Positions 21,622 to 33,076 of a stretch of DNA of 64,000 nt are shown piece after piece. A model generated the notes under the pieces. It saw nothing but the letters and a program-made list of their open reading frames with translations. It was not told the DNA's origin and searched no databases. Each line of letters opens with the position of its first letter. Within the stretch, counting starts at the first letter, position 1. The position numbers and the translations under genes were made by a program. The stretch is taken from the NCBI GenBank assembly GCA_022496205.1, contig WTXD01000004.1, positions 806,001-870,000 of the forward strand, given 5' to 3'. The stretch comes from Gloeopeniophorella convolvens (lineage: Eukaryota; Basidiomycota; Agaricomycetes; Russulales).

Positions 21622-24253
21622 CATTCAAGTTGCTGCCTCCGCACATCATTGGGAAGATTCGGCAGCTGTAGACGGTGGTACATCACTATTCCTGACAGCA
21701 TATGTAGAGCGTGACTCGTCGTTGTATTCAACTTGGGTTCCAGAGTATCGTTCAGCGCCTTTATCGCCCGCGTTGTCTAGGTAGTTGCCCTACACGCCTC
21801 GGTTCCGCACCCCTCTATGCCGTCCCTAACGTCCTTGATCGCTTTGATCACGAAAGTGCATGGGGCGGAATGACGCAGGGCCCCCTGTGAATAAGATGCC
21901 ACCTACACGGTGCCAAATCCTGTCCGGGTGACTACCAATTGCGATCCTAGGGTTGGTCATAAAGAAACAATGAACCCACGCGACAGCCTGACGGGATCAG
22001 GCTGCACTGCGCAGAGCCAGGTCCCGGTTCTCAATTAGGGACGCGTGGAACCTCTCCGTTCGTGCTGAGAATCCCCCAGATAACTTTAACTCCGCCGGGA
22101 ACATGGAAGTCCAGAGACGGTGGAGGCTATTTGGGCACTCACTTCGGGTACCGGTCTTTCCCTACATCCTTCTACCAAATTTCCTTTGTGGCCCGGGGCT
22201 GAGTCCAAAACTTCCGAGAAGCAGAAGGACCAATGAGACAATTGGGGATCTGGGCTGTGACTCCTGACTCAATCACTCGCAATAAGCGCGTTTGGCGTTA
22301 CAAGAAGGGTGCCAGACGCCATCGCGCGAGATGCGTGGCACAGGATCTGGGGGCGCTGACGATCATGGGGGCGGCAAAGCGTCAATGGCACGCCGCTTAC
22401 TGCCGGCTTGGATCTCGATCGGCCATGGGTGCCGGGCCGGAATGTCATCGGTAGAACCGACGGCTCGTCTCCGATGCGAAGCACCCAGCCCGCAGTCTCC
22501 CCTAGTCTCCCCTCTTGGTGCACAGGCTGATAACAGCATCCAGGAGCCAATTAGACTGATCCGAGGCCGATCTTGCCGATCTCGGCCATATTAACTCGCA
22601 CGAGAAGCTTGACTGAAAAGTGCGTACTTGTGCCGAGGAACCACGCTGGAAGTGTCCTTGACGGTGCATTACACTGACGGCCGGTCCGGTCTAGCCCCTG
22701 ACGACGTAGAAGAAGTAGGACGCCGGGCGCCACTCGATACAGGGAAGGCGTGCCAGTATATATCACACTATATCAATCGTGACATTGGATGCCCTATGCC
22801 ACTCACGTTGCCTTCTGATCTTCGAACGCTATGTAAGGGGAAAGCCTCACTGCATATCAACTTGGTCGTCCCAATTTGAACGCCTACGACGTGAGGGAAG
22901 GCTGTGGTGATCGTCTTCCTTATCCCTCGTGCCTGGCAAGAAACCACCTGGGAACGAACGTTCAATGCATGTGGCGGAGTTCCGACGGACACGGTTCCCG
23001 GGCGCACACGCAGCGCGTTCTGTAGCAGTTCAGGGAATCGTTGAGTAATAGACGCCCAGGGATCAAGATACGCCGTTCTGTATGAGGATGTGTTGCGGTC
23101 AGCGCCAGGCGCAAACAATCTGACAGTCAAGGAAGTAACTGAGCCACGCGTCCGGAAACGTCCGCGCTATCGTTCCAGGATCTTCTGACTCACAAGTTCG
23201 TGGTCGGCAAGGAAGCGTGCCCTTGGTACATGCACCTGTTTTGTCTGAGCGTTGTTCATCTGCCATCGGCAGAAGGACAGGGAGTGAGAATCCAGTAGTG
23301 AGAAGATTCTGTGACGGGGAAGTCGACGAGGTGAATTCGAGACATATGTAGTGGGGCTGCGCATTGACGCCGAAGCTCGCTGACCTGAGCGCCGCTGCCA
23401 AGGAATTGCTGCATTTGGGAACTGTCAATTGAAGTCAGTTGGACACGACGCGCGCCCCGGGGCAAGAGTGCTCCCAGGTATCGAGATGCCTCTGATGCCG
23501 GCGTTGTAGTCACTTCAAGCCAATCCGAATGGAGCGGAATGTAGCGTATTTCCACGATCAAGCTGGACGCTTTCGGCAGATAGCTGGCGTTGATCTGGCT
23601 GTTGGCGACTCGCCTCCTGGTCCGCCTCTCACGGCAGAGCCCCATGTGGAAAGAAGCACGAAACCTTCTAGAAGCGATACGAGTTGGGAGACTGAGATGC
23701 TAAAAGCGTGCAAGCGGACACCTGTTAGGGCGCTGGCACCATGAGGCCACTAATACCGATGGGTGGGAGAGTGCACGACATCGGGTCAGCAGGTACCTCG
23801 TCGAACAAGACACAAGACACCTTCGGATGCATTACGCCGCCAACGTTTCCATGACGTTCCGCTGGTGCGGCCCTTAGCTCTTGCGAGGCGCGGGGGCAGG
23901 CGCTCACGCCCACAAGCTTCTGACAATCACGAGTACAACTCATCTGTATTCGGATGCAGAACGCAGCCCTGACCAAGAAAAGTTGTGACGTGATGAGAGC
24001 AAGATGGGAGGGTCAGATGATAGAGATCGAAGCCTTGATTCGGAGATGGGCATGATAGCGAGTCTGTCCGTAAGGCACTAGACTGCGCGGAAGGACCACA
24101 CCACGGTGGAGGGAGATAGAAGGCCTGCTCAGCTCTCCACACAAGGAAGGGCAGTGTCAGTTCTCCGTGGTAGGACACCGATTATGTAGCATGTGCCAGG
24201 GAAGGCTTGGAGCCATACATATGCATATTTATAGTAGATGGTTCATATACCCC
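21622..24253. other. gene-poor interval with one possible decayed or unknown gene
   Basis: About 2.6 kb without a recognisable gene. Several adjacent minus-strand frames between about 22,870 and 24,180 read like protein but carry no family mark I know; see the separate low-confidence entry at 23256-23645. The rest (21,700-22,800) shows nothing I can support. Confidence 0.4.
23256..23645 (-). CDS. possible uncharacterised coding exon(s)
   Basis: A 129-codon frame with a true ATG at 23645. It reads protein-like in the middle (EIRYIPLHSDWLEVTTTPAS, RRVQLTSIDSSQMQQFLGSG). A neighbouring minus-strand frame downstream continues in the same style (SSYRTAYLDPWASITQRFPE, about 22,960-23,090). A splice-like GTCAGC follows GSGAQ at about 23,384. 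Such patterns occur in Agaricomycete F-box or leucine-rich hypothetical proteins, but I see no F-box and no family signature. It could equally be a decayed gene or chance. Limits are only those of the open frame. Confidence 0.25.
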   Translation of the reverse strand: MGLCRERRTRRRVANSQINASYLPKASSLIVEIRYIPLHSDWLEVTTTPASEASRYLGALLPRGARRVQLTSIDSSQMQQFLGSGAQVSELRRQCAAPLHMSRIHLVDFPVTESSHYWILTPCPSADGR

Positions 24254-25668
24254 CTAACGAACCTTAGCAGCTGCTCCATTCTCGAGGCGTCTTCTCCGGC
24301 TCGGTGTCTGATTAATTTCCTCGCTCCAAGACTCCGGGGCCCATCCAGGGCCACGCAAGTATGGTGTCGGTGGCGGGAGGGGAAACGGCTGCTGGTGCTG
24401 TGGCTGAGCAGGTGCGGCTTCCGAGGCAGCCGAGAGCCTCGAGCGAAAAAGGGAAAGCAGGGAATTGACAAAAATGGTCATAAAGGCCATTGAAGACAAC
24501 GTGAACGCCTGCAGGAGATGGGACCGTGCAAAGGGTGAGTGCCAGGCGTCAAGGGGGTCACGAGAACATGGAACGGACCAGTGTTTTCCAGCTAATGGGC
24601 TCTACGAAGCCATTGATAACTTCGGCAATAAGTTCAGCGCCAACCTTGGCGCGGCCAACAACAGTTGGATCTCGATTCATACAGGTCTCCCATGCTCCGC
24701 ATTGGCGAAGCATGGCAGGCACTGGACTAGAGCCACACAGGTTCGCCCTGTACTGTGCGGCGCAATTTGAAATCTCTTGGACGATATCTGACAGTCAAGC
24801 TTCTTCAGAGCTTCGTACGGGTCAGGTCGACTGAGAATCTCACCCATCGAGTACTCTGAGATGCGATGTTCCACGTCTCGCTGGACCGTTAAAATAAACT
24901 GTACGAGCAGGTACAAGAATAGAAGGATCAATGATAGATTGAAGAAAAACTGGAGGTATCTGGCATCCACGCAATTAAGGGCTCGCCGTGGCTGTGGGAC
25001 AAGCTGCGACCCACCCAAGGAGAATGTATGGCGTGTCCGTCTTTGGCGCCGCGGGAGATGGCATATTCAAGGTATAATGGTGGGACAGCTTCTGCACCCG
25101 GGAACGACGCGTCTGGGGGCGATCGTCTTCGCTTCCATCGTCACTGGCCGAGGACTCCTCGCTGTTGTCTTCTACGGCATGCGTGAGAGCTTTACCCCGA
25201 GTCTTCTGCCGGGAGTTGTACACCCGCCTGACCGCCCCCAATGCCATTGCGCGGCGGCCGTCCCCACCATCCTGAGGCCTTGGCGGGCTCGGTTCAGCCA
25301 TATCCACGTCTCTCAGCTCCTCTTGGGGGAAGGCTTTCTCCGGCAAGAAGCTCGGAGGTGGAGCCCAGGCATGTGTCTGGGGAGACTTTGGCTGTGGAGA
25401 TGCAAATAGGAAGGGGACACCGAAGTTCGTTCCAAAAGTGGGGACCGAAGATGGCGTCGAGGGTGGGCTCATGTCGGTGTGTGTGCCTAACGGAGGGGGG
25501 ACATATCGGGTCCGCTGCTGCGCGCATCGAGTGACAGAGACTGTGCTCACGTTTCATAGGCGTGGTCGGCGCTTTCCACGCTGGAACAATGTCTGCATTC
25601 GGGCGCGACGTGAATTGAAAATCCATGGGGGATTCAGTAGATCGTTCTGATCTCAGTGGTCCTGCCAT
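24254..25668 (-). CDS. BRL1/BRR6 nuclear-envelope protein
   Basis: Integral nuclear-envelope/ER protein of the Brl1/Brr6 family, needed in yeasts for nuclear pore complex assembly and envelope lipid balance. The first exon holds MAGPLRSERSTESPMDFQF, and translation may instead start at the internal ATG (25626). A 64-nt intron with a pyrimidine-rich acceptor near 25487 joins it to a Pro/Ser-rich region (FGTNFGVPFLFASPQPKSPQ). Next come a first membrane span (LQFFFNLSLILLFLYLLVQF), TVQRDVEHRISEYSMD, and the hallmark lumenal segment IVQEISNCAAQYRANLC, PAMLRQCGAWETCMNRDP. Its four cysteines form the family's disulfides. KVGAELIAEVINGFVEPISW and a second span (FTLSSMAFMTIFVNSLLSLF) follow. The stop is at 24254. 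Five exons are reconstructed. Confidence 0.92.
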
Positions 25669-25960
25669 TAGGTCGTGCTGGCACAGAAACACGCGTCAGC
25701 AAGGAGGGTTGGGTTGGGCTTCTCGGTCCCAGGCTATCCAGGATTCGCGTACCTTTACGTTACAACAAGATTCGATGTGCCTTCGCGGGGAGAGAGGGTC
25801 GTGTGGTGACTGTTGAGCTGAAGACTGCTCGAGGTGAGCGAATGTTCGTCTGGAGTCTTTGACACCTGCGAACGCGTCAGTCACGTGTCTGTGGAGGAGT
25901 AACGCGCGCGTTGGGCCACCGAGAAATGCCGGCGCCGACCGTGTGCGCGTGTGTCCACCC

Positions 25961-27173
25961 ATGTTCCGCTCTGCTTTCTCTGCTGTCCTCCGGCACCCGA
26001 CACGCGCTGCTACGCGCACAGTTCACAATTCGGTACCTCGTAGCTGGATATCCCATATTCCGCCCGCTGCCTCCCATTGGACGGAGCCCAGTGGAAATGG
26101 CCTGGTGCCAATCGTAGTGGAACAGACGGTGCGCCTTGCGGCTTTCGGTAGCGATCTATTCCACTCACACTGCCGCTGCTCAGGGACGAGGCGAACGTTC
26201 ATATGACATCTTCTCTCGTCTGCTTCGGGAGCGCGTAATCATGCTCTATGGTCCAGTCCGTGCAAGGTCTCTGAACGCCCTGCCTTGTGATTCAATTGAG
26301 AGTTAGATTCGCGACACAGACGCTGCGCTGATCGTCGCTCAGCTGCTCTTCCTCGAAGCCGAAGAGACCTCCAAACCCATACATCTATACATAAACTCTC
26401 CAGGAGGCAGCGTCACGGCTGGCCTAGCCATTTATGACACAGTGAGTGCCTCAGCTAGATACTTGCGGCAGCTGACTCCTATACTATTGCAGATGCAGGT
26501 CAGACTTTGTAGTTGTGTTGATCTCCGCTATCTCAATTCATAGCACCCAGTATGTCTCTTCGCCGATACACACATACTGCGTGGGTCAAGCAGCGTCCAT
26601 GGGCTCTCTTCTCCTCGCAGCCGGTCCGTTCCTTCCGAACCTTGCACCCGTGTGCATTGACAAGCATTGTGCAGGTGAAAAGGGCAAACGGCATTGTTTG
26701 CCGAATGCGAGCATTATGATCCATCGTAGGTGCCTCTTCGTCTCCGCTCTCACCAGCGCTGAGCGTTGTGGTCACGGCAGAGCCATCGGGTGGGGCGTCC
26801 GGACAGGCATCTGATATAGCGATTCACGCCAAGGAGATTCTGCGCATCCGTAAGCTCCTCACGGGGATCTACGAACGGCACTGCTGTCAGCCTGGTGAAT
26901 CGCAAGAACAAGGCCTGCACCGCTTCGGTGCGCGTCTCGGCATTTGGGTGGATTCCCTGCCTCGCTGACACCCGTGTTTTCTTTCATCTTTTTCCCGACA
27001 GAAACGGCACTAGAGCGCGACTACTTCATGACCGGTCGGTGGCTTCCTCCGTGGTCGCCGAGGCGCGCTACTTACTGACTGGACGCCGAACAACAGCTCA
27101 GGAAGCACTCGGCTTCGGCATCGTTGATGGCATCCTCGAACGGAGGCCAAAGTTCGACGTCGAAAATGCTTAA
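25961..27173 (+). CDS. clpP: mitochondrial ATP-dependent Clp protease proteolytic subunit
   Basis: Serine peptidase that forms the double-heptamer chamber of mitochondrial ClpXP. Nine exons close in frame to 253 residues: 25961-26128, 26184-26255, 26307-26441, 26493-26498, 26551-26623, 26675-26725, 26781-26927, 27002-27034 and 27097-27173. The N-terminus ([20 protein letters not shown]) is a mitochondrial presequence. The body shows [40 protein letters not shown], the nucleophile motif [15 protein letters not shown], the His motif ASIMIHQPSGG and [16 protein letters not shown] with the catalytic Asp. Exon 4 is a 6-nt microexon coding Met-Gln. This peptidase is missing in budding yeast but common in basidiomycetes. 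The neighbouring BRL1-like gene is divergent, with 292 bp between the starts. Confidence 0.95.
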
Positions 27174-27283
27174 ACGGGAATGCTGTCCGCGCTAATGCGC
27201 CCCTAAGTCATCTCGGTATAAGTTAAATGCGCAGTACATAGCAGTAGAGCCTGTGCGTATAGATGTCACGTCATCCAAGTATG

Positions 27284-30200
27284 CTACCTCTGAGGTCCGT
27301 TCCACCTCGTTTCATCCACCCAATTTGAGCGATTACCGCCGCCAGCAGCAGGTGTTGCATATGGGTAGGGTGCGAGATATGGCGCCGGAGGGCCCGCCCG
27401 ACTGGGGATCCCCTGAATGGGCGGTGCGTAGACCATTGCAGGCTTCGACCGACGTCTGCAACAGCAACCTAAAGGAGGAGGCAACAGGCCTTGAGCCAAC
27501 ATTCACGCGGAAGCGGCTGCGGAGCATGCATACTGATGAGGCCCCAGAGGAGGGCAAGGGCAAGCAGGGCCGCCACGATCGTGACGGGGATCGAGATCTG
27601 CAGGTTCTGCACATACCATGCCTGCAAAGCCCACAACATCGCCATAATGAGCAATCGCCTCGGAGTTGCAGTAAGAAGACGTCACCTTGGCGGTGTCGAG
27701 AAGGCTTCCCGTATGACAGGTTCCATTCTGGCATGTTCCTCCGTAGCCTGGAAGCACGCAAGACGGTCAAATAAGGCGCACTGCGCTCCGGTGCAACGGG
27801 CGTCGCGACCCACCGCAGGGCGAGCCGTCGATGAGTAACGAGTCCAGCTCGACGCATCGGTCCGCCGCCGTTGGGTCCTGGCACGCGACTTTGCAAGTCT
27901 GGTCGTTCCGGCTCGGGCACGCGTTCTGCAAGTTCATCGATGCCCCCAACTGTTTGCATTGCTCTGGCGACGGCGGCGCACATCATCAGTACTAGTCGTG
28001 GCGCGGAATCCGATTGCAGGATGGGACCGACGCACCTCCGATGGATGTGCACTGGCCTGATGCGCACGCCAGGCCGTTGGACCCGCAGCTCTTCCCGTTA
28101 GGCGCAAAGATGTCCGCCGGGCACGCAGACGAGTTGCCTGTGCACATCTCGGCGGTGTCGCACGTCGCGTCCTTCGCCGCGCGGCAGACCTGCGTCGCCG
28201 GCGCGAACGCGCACTGCGCGGTGCAGCACGGTGCGCTGCCCGGGTCGCACACGGCGCCGCTGCGGAACTTGCAGGTGTCGGGGTCGCAGCACGTCGAGTT
28301 GGAGCCCTTGCCCGGGTCGCAGTCCTCGCCCGCCTCGACGATGCCGTTGCCGCACATCTGCAACGAGAGCGTCTGACGGCTCGGGTCGGGGTTCGAGAGG
28401 CAGCTGGTGTCTACTTTGCCGTTGCTGGAGCCCTGCATCAGCGAACCTGGAGGGTTGACGGTCAAGGCACAGGGATGTCGGGATGTGGACCTGATCGCGT
28501 ACAGATATTTCCGATGGTGCATTGCGAGAATACCATCTCGCCCTGCGCGGCTACTGGGCTCATCAAGAACTTGGAGTTCGCATCGCAAGTGCCGGTGGAT
28601 AGCGGGCAGCAGGCGCTCGTGTTATTACACCCGTCGGCGCACTGCATATCTCGGGTACCTCGGTGTTAATGAAACCCGCATTTAGGAGTGGACACGTACG
28701 TCGTGCTAGGAGGACGGCACCCATCTCGTAAGATGATGTGCACCCACAAAGAGGAGCTCTACTTACGATAGCTCCAAAGTTGTGGCCCATCTCGTGGGAG
28801 ATGACTTGCCATTCCGTCAGGCCGGCGGTTGAGACCGCGGTGCCCGACACGATCGACGAGCCGGAGCCCGTTGCGTTGACCTGACACAGCGTCCCGAGCC
28901 ACGCGATCCCGACTTCAGAACCAGTGGGACAGTTGCTCATCAGATGCCACAGCCCAGCGCCATCTTGGCCCTTTGCTCCACGCCATTGCGAGAACAAGGA
29001 CAGGCGATCATCCAAGTCCACGCCTGGCGCACTACAATTGACGTTCCAAGGAATTGCGGGATCAGCAACAGTCGGACAACTGAATGTCCATCATGATCAG
29101 GACTCCGCGATATTATCAGTCACGAAAGTGATTTACGTGGTATTTTGGATCTGCAGCTCGACAATTCCAAGGCTCACGTTGAACGTATTCTATTCACGTC
29201 AGCGGTGAGGTACAATGAGAAGCCACAGTGACACACACCTTGTACAAAACGCTCGCGGTGTTCCATATGCTCAAGATCTGCTTTGACGCATTGGCCTGCG
29301 ACCCGTAATGGCTCACGTACTCGCAGTCCGCCGCGACGCCCATGAACAGCTGGGCACAAACGGAGTAAGCCAACGGAGCGTCAGCACCAACGGGTGCGCG
29401 CCACGCACCACTTTCTGCTCCTTCGCGCAGCCGTCGGTCTGCCCGATGCTGCTCGCAAAGTTGGCCCCCGAGCCCGACCCCGCAATGTCGTCGCGCGGCG
29501 CAAGCAGCCCCGCGAACGGGCTTCCGCTCCCCGCCAGCCCGAGCGGGTCGTACCACGGCGACGCGGCGCCAGGTCTGCGCAGCACGGGGTTTAGCGCGGG
29601 GTCCACGTTCCACGACAGCGCGTCGTGCCCGCAGCGCGCCGGCTCCGGCTCCGGCGCGCGCAGCCCATCGCGCGCGGCGTGCGCCTCGCGCGCGTCCATC
29701 ACGTCCGTCTCACGCCAGATGACAAGCCCCGCGTCCGGGTCCGCGGCGACGTCGCGCGCGGGCGGGTCGAGCGCGCCGCGGCTGCGCAGGTAGCTCGCGC
29801 GCATCGCGACGTGGTGCGTGACGCCGCGCACGGCAAACGCGCCCTCGAACACGGGCGGGCGCCCCGCGGCCGCGTTGCCCTGGTCGTGCACGGTGATGCG
29901 CGCCCAGCCGAGCGCGTCGCCCGCGCGTGGCGGCGGGGCGCGCGCGGCGTCGGCGCGCATGCGGCCGTCCGAGGCGTGCGCGGGGACGACCTCGCCCCAG
30001 TAGGCCCGGATGGCATCGCGTGGGAGGGGCTCAGTGCGCGCGAGCACGCTCTGCCCTGCGGCGTTGGTGTCGTAGTAGACGATGCGGGCGGAGGGGTGGA
30101 TGAGCTGCTCGTTCGGGCGGAGGTGGAGGTGGTAGGTCTCGCCGAAGGCGGAAAGCGTCAGGCGGAAGGAGTCGGTGTGGTGCAGCGTGGTGGAGTCTGG

Positions 30201-30437
30201 GGGGACGGCGCGGGCGGCATGGTGCTGCTGCGTGCGGGGGTATATTTCGATGGCTAGGGTGGAGGGGTGTGCGATGCGCTTGAGAGGGTGGCGCGGTGCG
30301 CTAGAAGCTGCACATACGCAAATAAATTCGGTGGACGCGCAAGATGCGAGGCCACCAATCGGCGCACCTGATGAGAACGTGGCCAGGCATGTGAGGAAGA
30401 TGGCGGCCAGCACATTGTGATGGGCCGACAGGAACAT
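27284..30437 (-). CDS. membrane-anchored ADAM-type zinc metalloprotease
   Basis: Type I membrane metallopeptidase of the adamalysin (M12B) family. The ATG at 30437 gives a signal-like start (MFLSAHHNVLAAIFLTCLAT); frames upstream are not needed. A propeptide rich in Ala/Arg/Asp follows (ETYHLHLRPNEQLIHPSARI). The catalytic domain includes FMGVAADCEYVSHYG and the zinc site ISHEMGHNFGAI-HD, followed by CADGCNNTSACCPL. The last two zinc-site residues, HD, come from a separate 6-nt exon at 28700-28705. The disintegrin-like domain shows MCGNGIVEAGEDCDPG and CDTAEMCTGNSSACPAD. A Cys-rich EGF-like piece (GYGGTCQNGTCHTG) precedes a single span (ISIPVTIVAALLALALLWGL), then a Cys-Cys-Cys-Arg cytosolic start (possible palmitoylation) and a Pro-rich tail. 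The stop is at 27284. About ten exons. Substrates are unknown. Confidence 0.9.
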
Positions 30438-31186
30438 TAGTAGAAATGAAGGAGGACCGTCCTTCGGTCGAACGAGGGTGAGCGAGCGCAGGAGGGCCGT
30501 ACGTCGCGCAGCACACACCTGCGGTTAGACAGAAAGAGGCGAAAGGGTGAGGCCAATGCCCGCGTTAGTGTAAGTAGTGGGCTTTGAGTACGGACTGATG
30601 AGATCAGAGGAGCAGTGCCGGTGTGCACAGCTTGCTTAGCAGCGGTAACCATCGCGTGCTTTGCATCAGCAGCGAGCGCCCATGGGCTTGCCAGCGAATG
30701 AGACCGCGGCAACCTCACCCTCGAGCTCGGACGTCGTGACGTTGGATCTGCGTTCGGCCGTTGTCATAAGTTGTCATTCCAAGCTACGCCCGCAGCGTGT
30801 ACCTGCCGAATTACCACACCACCGCTATTTTCTGGGGTCGTGACAACGTATGCGATGGAGGCACCAGGGCAACACCCGTCGCCATCCGAATCGCAACATG
30901 CGGCAGGCGTTGACACGTCGACGTCGAGCGTCGGACACCTACATTCCCGCAGTACTTGGAGCGATACTTCGAAAGTATCCTAGACAGTGTCTTAGACGGA
31001 AGGGCACCACGCTCACACGACAAGTTGTTTTGGCCGGATCCTAACCCGCCTGAGATTTTGAATTGCAATGAAGCCAAGCGGAAACTACACAGCACAATGG
31101 TATCGTAATGTACAGCAGCTAGCAAATGATCAAGAACGAAGCAACAGCAGCAACAACATCTACCAAACCCCCAGAACACCTAGCGC
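30438..31186. other. intergenic, upstream of the ADAM gene
   Basis: About 750 bp between the ADAM start and the 3' end of the secreted-protein gene, both on the minus strand. It should contain the ADAM promoter and the other gene's 3' UTR. No gene or repeat was supported. Confidence 0.45.
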
Positions 31187-32585
31187 TTAGTAGTCGCGGG
31201 CAAGGCGGGAGCGGCGGTTGCGACCCTGGGCACGACCACCCTGCTGCGCGCCAGCCTGAGCACCGGGCTGCTGCTTGCCGTTGTTGGCGGCAGCGGCGTT
31301 GTTGTTGCCCTTCTGTGCACCGGCAGCAGCACCTGCACCTGCCGCAGCACCCTTCTGTGCACCGGCGGCAGCACCGGCGGCAGCGCCCTTCTGCGCACCA
31401 GCACCAGCACCAGCCGCTGCGCCCTTGCCAGCAGCAGCACCCTTGCCAGCGGCAGCACTCGAGGCGGCAGCAGCTGCAGCGGACGACGATGCAGCGGCAC
31501 CACCCTTGGCACCAGCAGCAGCACCAGCCGCCGCGCCCTTGCCAGCGGCAGCGCTCGAGGCAGCAGCAGCAGCAGCGGCCGATGATGCAGCAGCACCACC
31601 CTTAGCACCAGCAGCTGCAGTCGCGTTGGCAGCACCAGCGCCGCCAAAGGCGGCGGCACCGGCAGCAGCACCCTGGCCGACGGAGAACTAGCAGTACGGT
31701 TCAGCACAAGCCCGGCCAATGAGGCGGGTGATGAGGCTCACGTAAACGGCGTCATCCAGAGATGCGTGTTGTGCGACGGCGACGAGCACAGGTTGGTGGT
31801 TGGTAGCCGAGTTGATAGAAGAGAGCTTGTAGAAACCCGCGGGGAGACCGGCCGTAACGTCCGCAGTGACGACGCCACCAACGGCCGCGGTGTTGACACC
31901 CTTGAAGAACGTGAACTTATTGGGGTCTGCGGGTGTGGTCGAAGTGAACGACGATATCGGCTCGGCGACGACGTGGGTGTGACCGATGATGTCGCCTTGT
32001 GCGTTGACCTGCTGGGGCGCGGCGTAGTAGTTCTCTGCGGCATTGGCGAAATTGCCGGTCTCGAGGTGACTGACGGCCATCTTGATCGTGAAGGCAGTGT
32101 TGGCGGCAATGTCCTGGCCGTTCACAGGAAACACGAACTTGGAGGAGGGCATGTTGGTGGTGGCAGCGATTATACCCATCGGAGCGGGGTTGCACGAGCC
32201 AGTTGTGATCTGCTGACCGTTAGTGATCGGCCTCTCAGGGCTGAGAGTGCAGAAGTTGATGAAGTTGTTCGAGGAGGTGAGGGAGGCCACCTGACCCGCG
32301 GTGGGCTGATCCTGGCCATCGTTCTCAAAGCCTTTCGCGATGACGGCAGGATCAAGCTCTGTTTGACAAAGGAAATAATGAGATATAGGGATCGTCACAT
32401 TTACATAACTGGTACGTACGAAGTGACGACTGTGCGTCGCCGCTGTTGGCGGTGGCGGCGGCAGCGGTGGCGTTGGCTGCGCCCTGGTTCTTGCCCACGG
32501 CCTTCTGCGCAGCAGCAGCGGCAGCCTGGCCGACGAAGATGGGGAGGATGAAGACGAGGGAGGTGAAAGCGGCTGAGAACTTCAT
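31187..32585 (-). CDS. secreted basidiomycete protein with Ala/Gly/Lys repeat tail
   Basis: Extracellular protein of a basidiomycete-wide family of unknown biochemical role. The ATG at 32585 begins a signal peptide (MKFSAAFTSLVFILPIFVGQ). Two introns are removed: after SSL (near 32,420) and after DDAVY (near 31,737). The conserved core has DPAVIAKGFENDGQDQPTAG, VASLTSSNNFINFC, ITNGQQITTGSCNPAPMG, IAATTNMPSSKFVFPVNG, GHTHVVAEPISS, FFKGVNTAAVGGVV and ASLDDAVYFSVGQG. The C-terminal third is low complexity (AAAGAKGG, GAQKGAAAGA units), rich in Ala, Gly and Lys, and ends NNGKQQPGAQAGQQGGRAQG then a basic end (NRRSRLARDY). The stop is at 31187-31189. A TATA-like box lies 220 bp upstream. Similar core domains are sometimes labelled ribosomal protein S17 in databases, which the sequence does not support. 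Confidence 0.85.
31275..31690 (-). repeat. imperfect Ala/Gly/Lys-coding repeats
   Basis: The 3' exon of the secreted-protein gene is built of repeats. A unit of about 30 residues (GAKGGAAASSAAAAA..., then SSAAAGKGAAAG) occurs twice in tandem with small changes. It is followed by three copies of about ten residues (GAQKGAAAGA type). At DNA level this is GCA/GCC/GGC-rich and keeps several frames open, which explains overlapping long ORFs. Confidence 0.8.
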
Positions 32586-32807
32586 TGTGTATTGTGTAAC
32601 GAAAGGCGAGTGGGAGAGGCTTCACAGAAGTCGGAATGAACGCAGAAGGAAAGGATCCGGGAACTGTAAGGGCTGTGAGTAATGATGCTATGCACGAGTG
32701 GAAGGGGGTGCTCACAAAAGAAGGAACCGGAGCAGCGCTGCTGCTTGGAGGGAAGTAGAGAGAGAAGGTGAGTAGAAAACTGGGAGTGGGGGATGCGCTT
32801 GGCAGGC

Positions 32808-32813
32808 TCTTAT
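32808..32813 (-). promoter_or_regulatory. TATA-like box with CT-rich initiator, secreted-protein gene
   Basis: On the minus strand TATAAG occurs about 225 bp upstream of the ATG at 32585. A long pyrimidine-rich stretch follows (about 32,700-32,790). This is a layout seen in strongly expressed filamentous-fungal genes. A possible 5' UTR intron (TTTT|GTGAGC near 32,715 to ACTCACAG near 32,670) lies between. Function is inferred. Confidence 0.45.
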
Positions 32814-33076
32814 AGGCAAAACGAGGGGACGCCAAACTGGCTCACGTGTCACCAGGGCAACCAGGTGACATAAGCGGATGAGGATCTGTGATTGGGTGTG
32901 CTATTTTTACGAGTGCGTTTCGGCAAGATCGGGCAACGCAATTTCTTTCTGGGATTTATTTGCCTTGTCTAAAAATGAGACGGCTCGCGACGAGCGAACG
33001 AGTGATCAGTCGAGCAACTGCCGCACACCCATCAGATTGTCACCGCCCGCCCGCGACACGCCCCCATCAGATATAT

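Noticed and set aside
25488..25550. Frameshift between the first and second exon of the BRL1-like gene
   Set aside because: The mismatch disappears with the acceptor after CCCCCCTCCGTTAG near 25487, which restores phase.
29625..30257. 210-codon plus-strand ORF
   Set aside because: Antisense of the ADAM propeptide exon; no recognisable domain.
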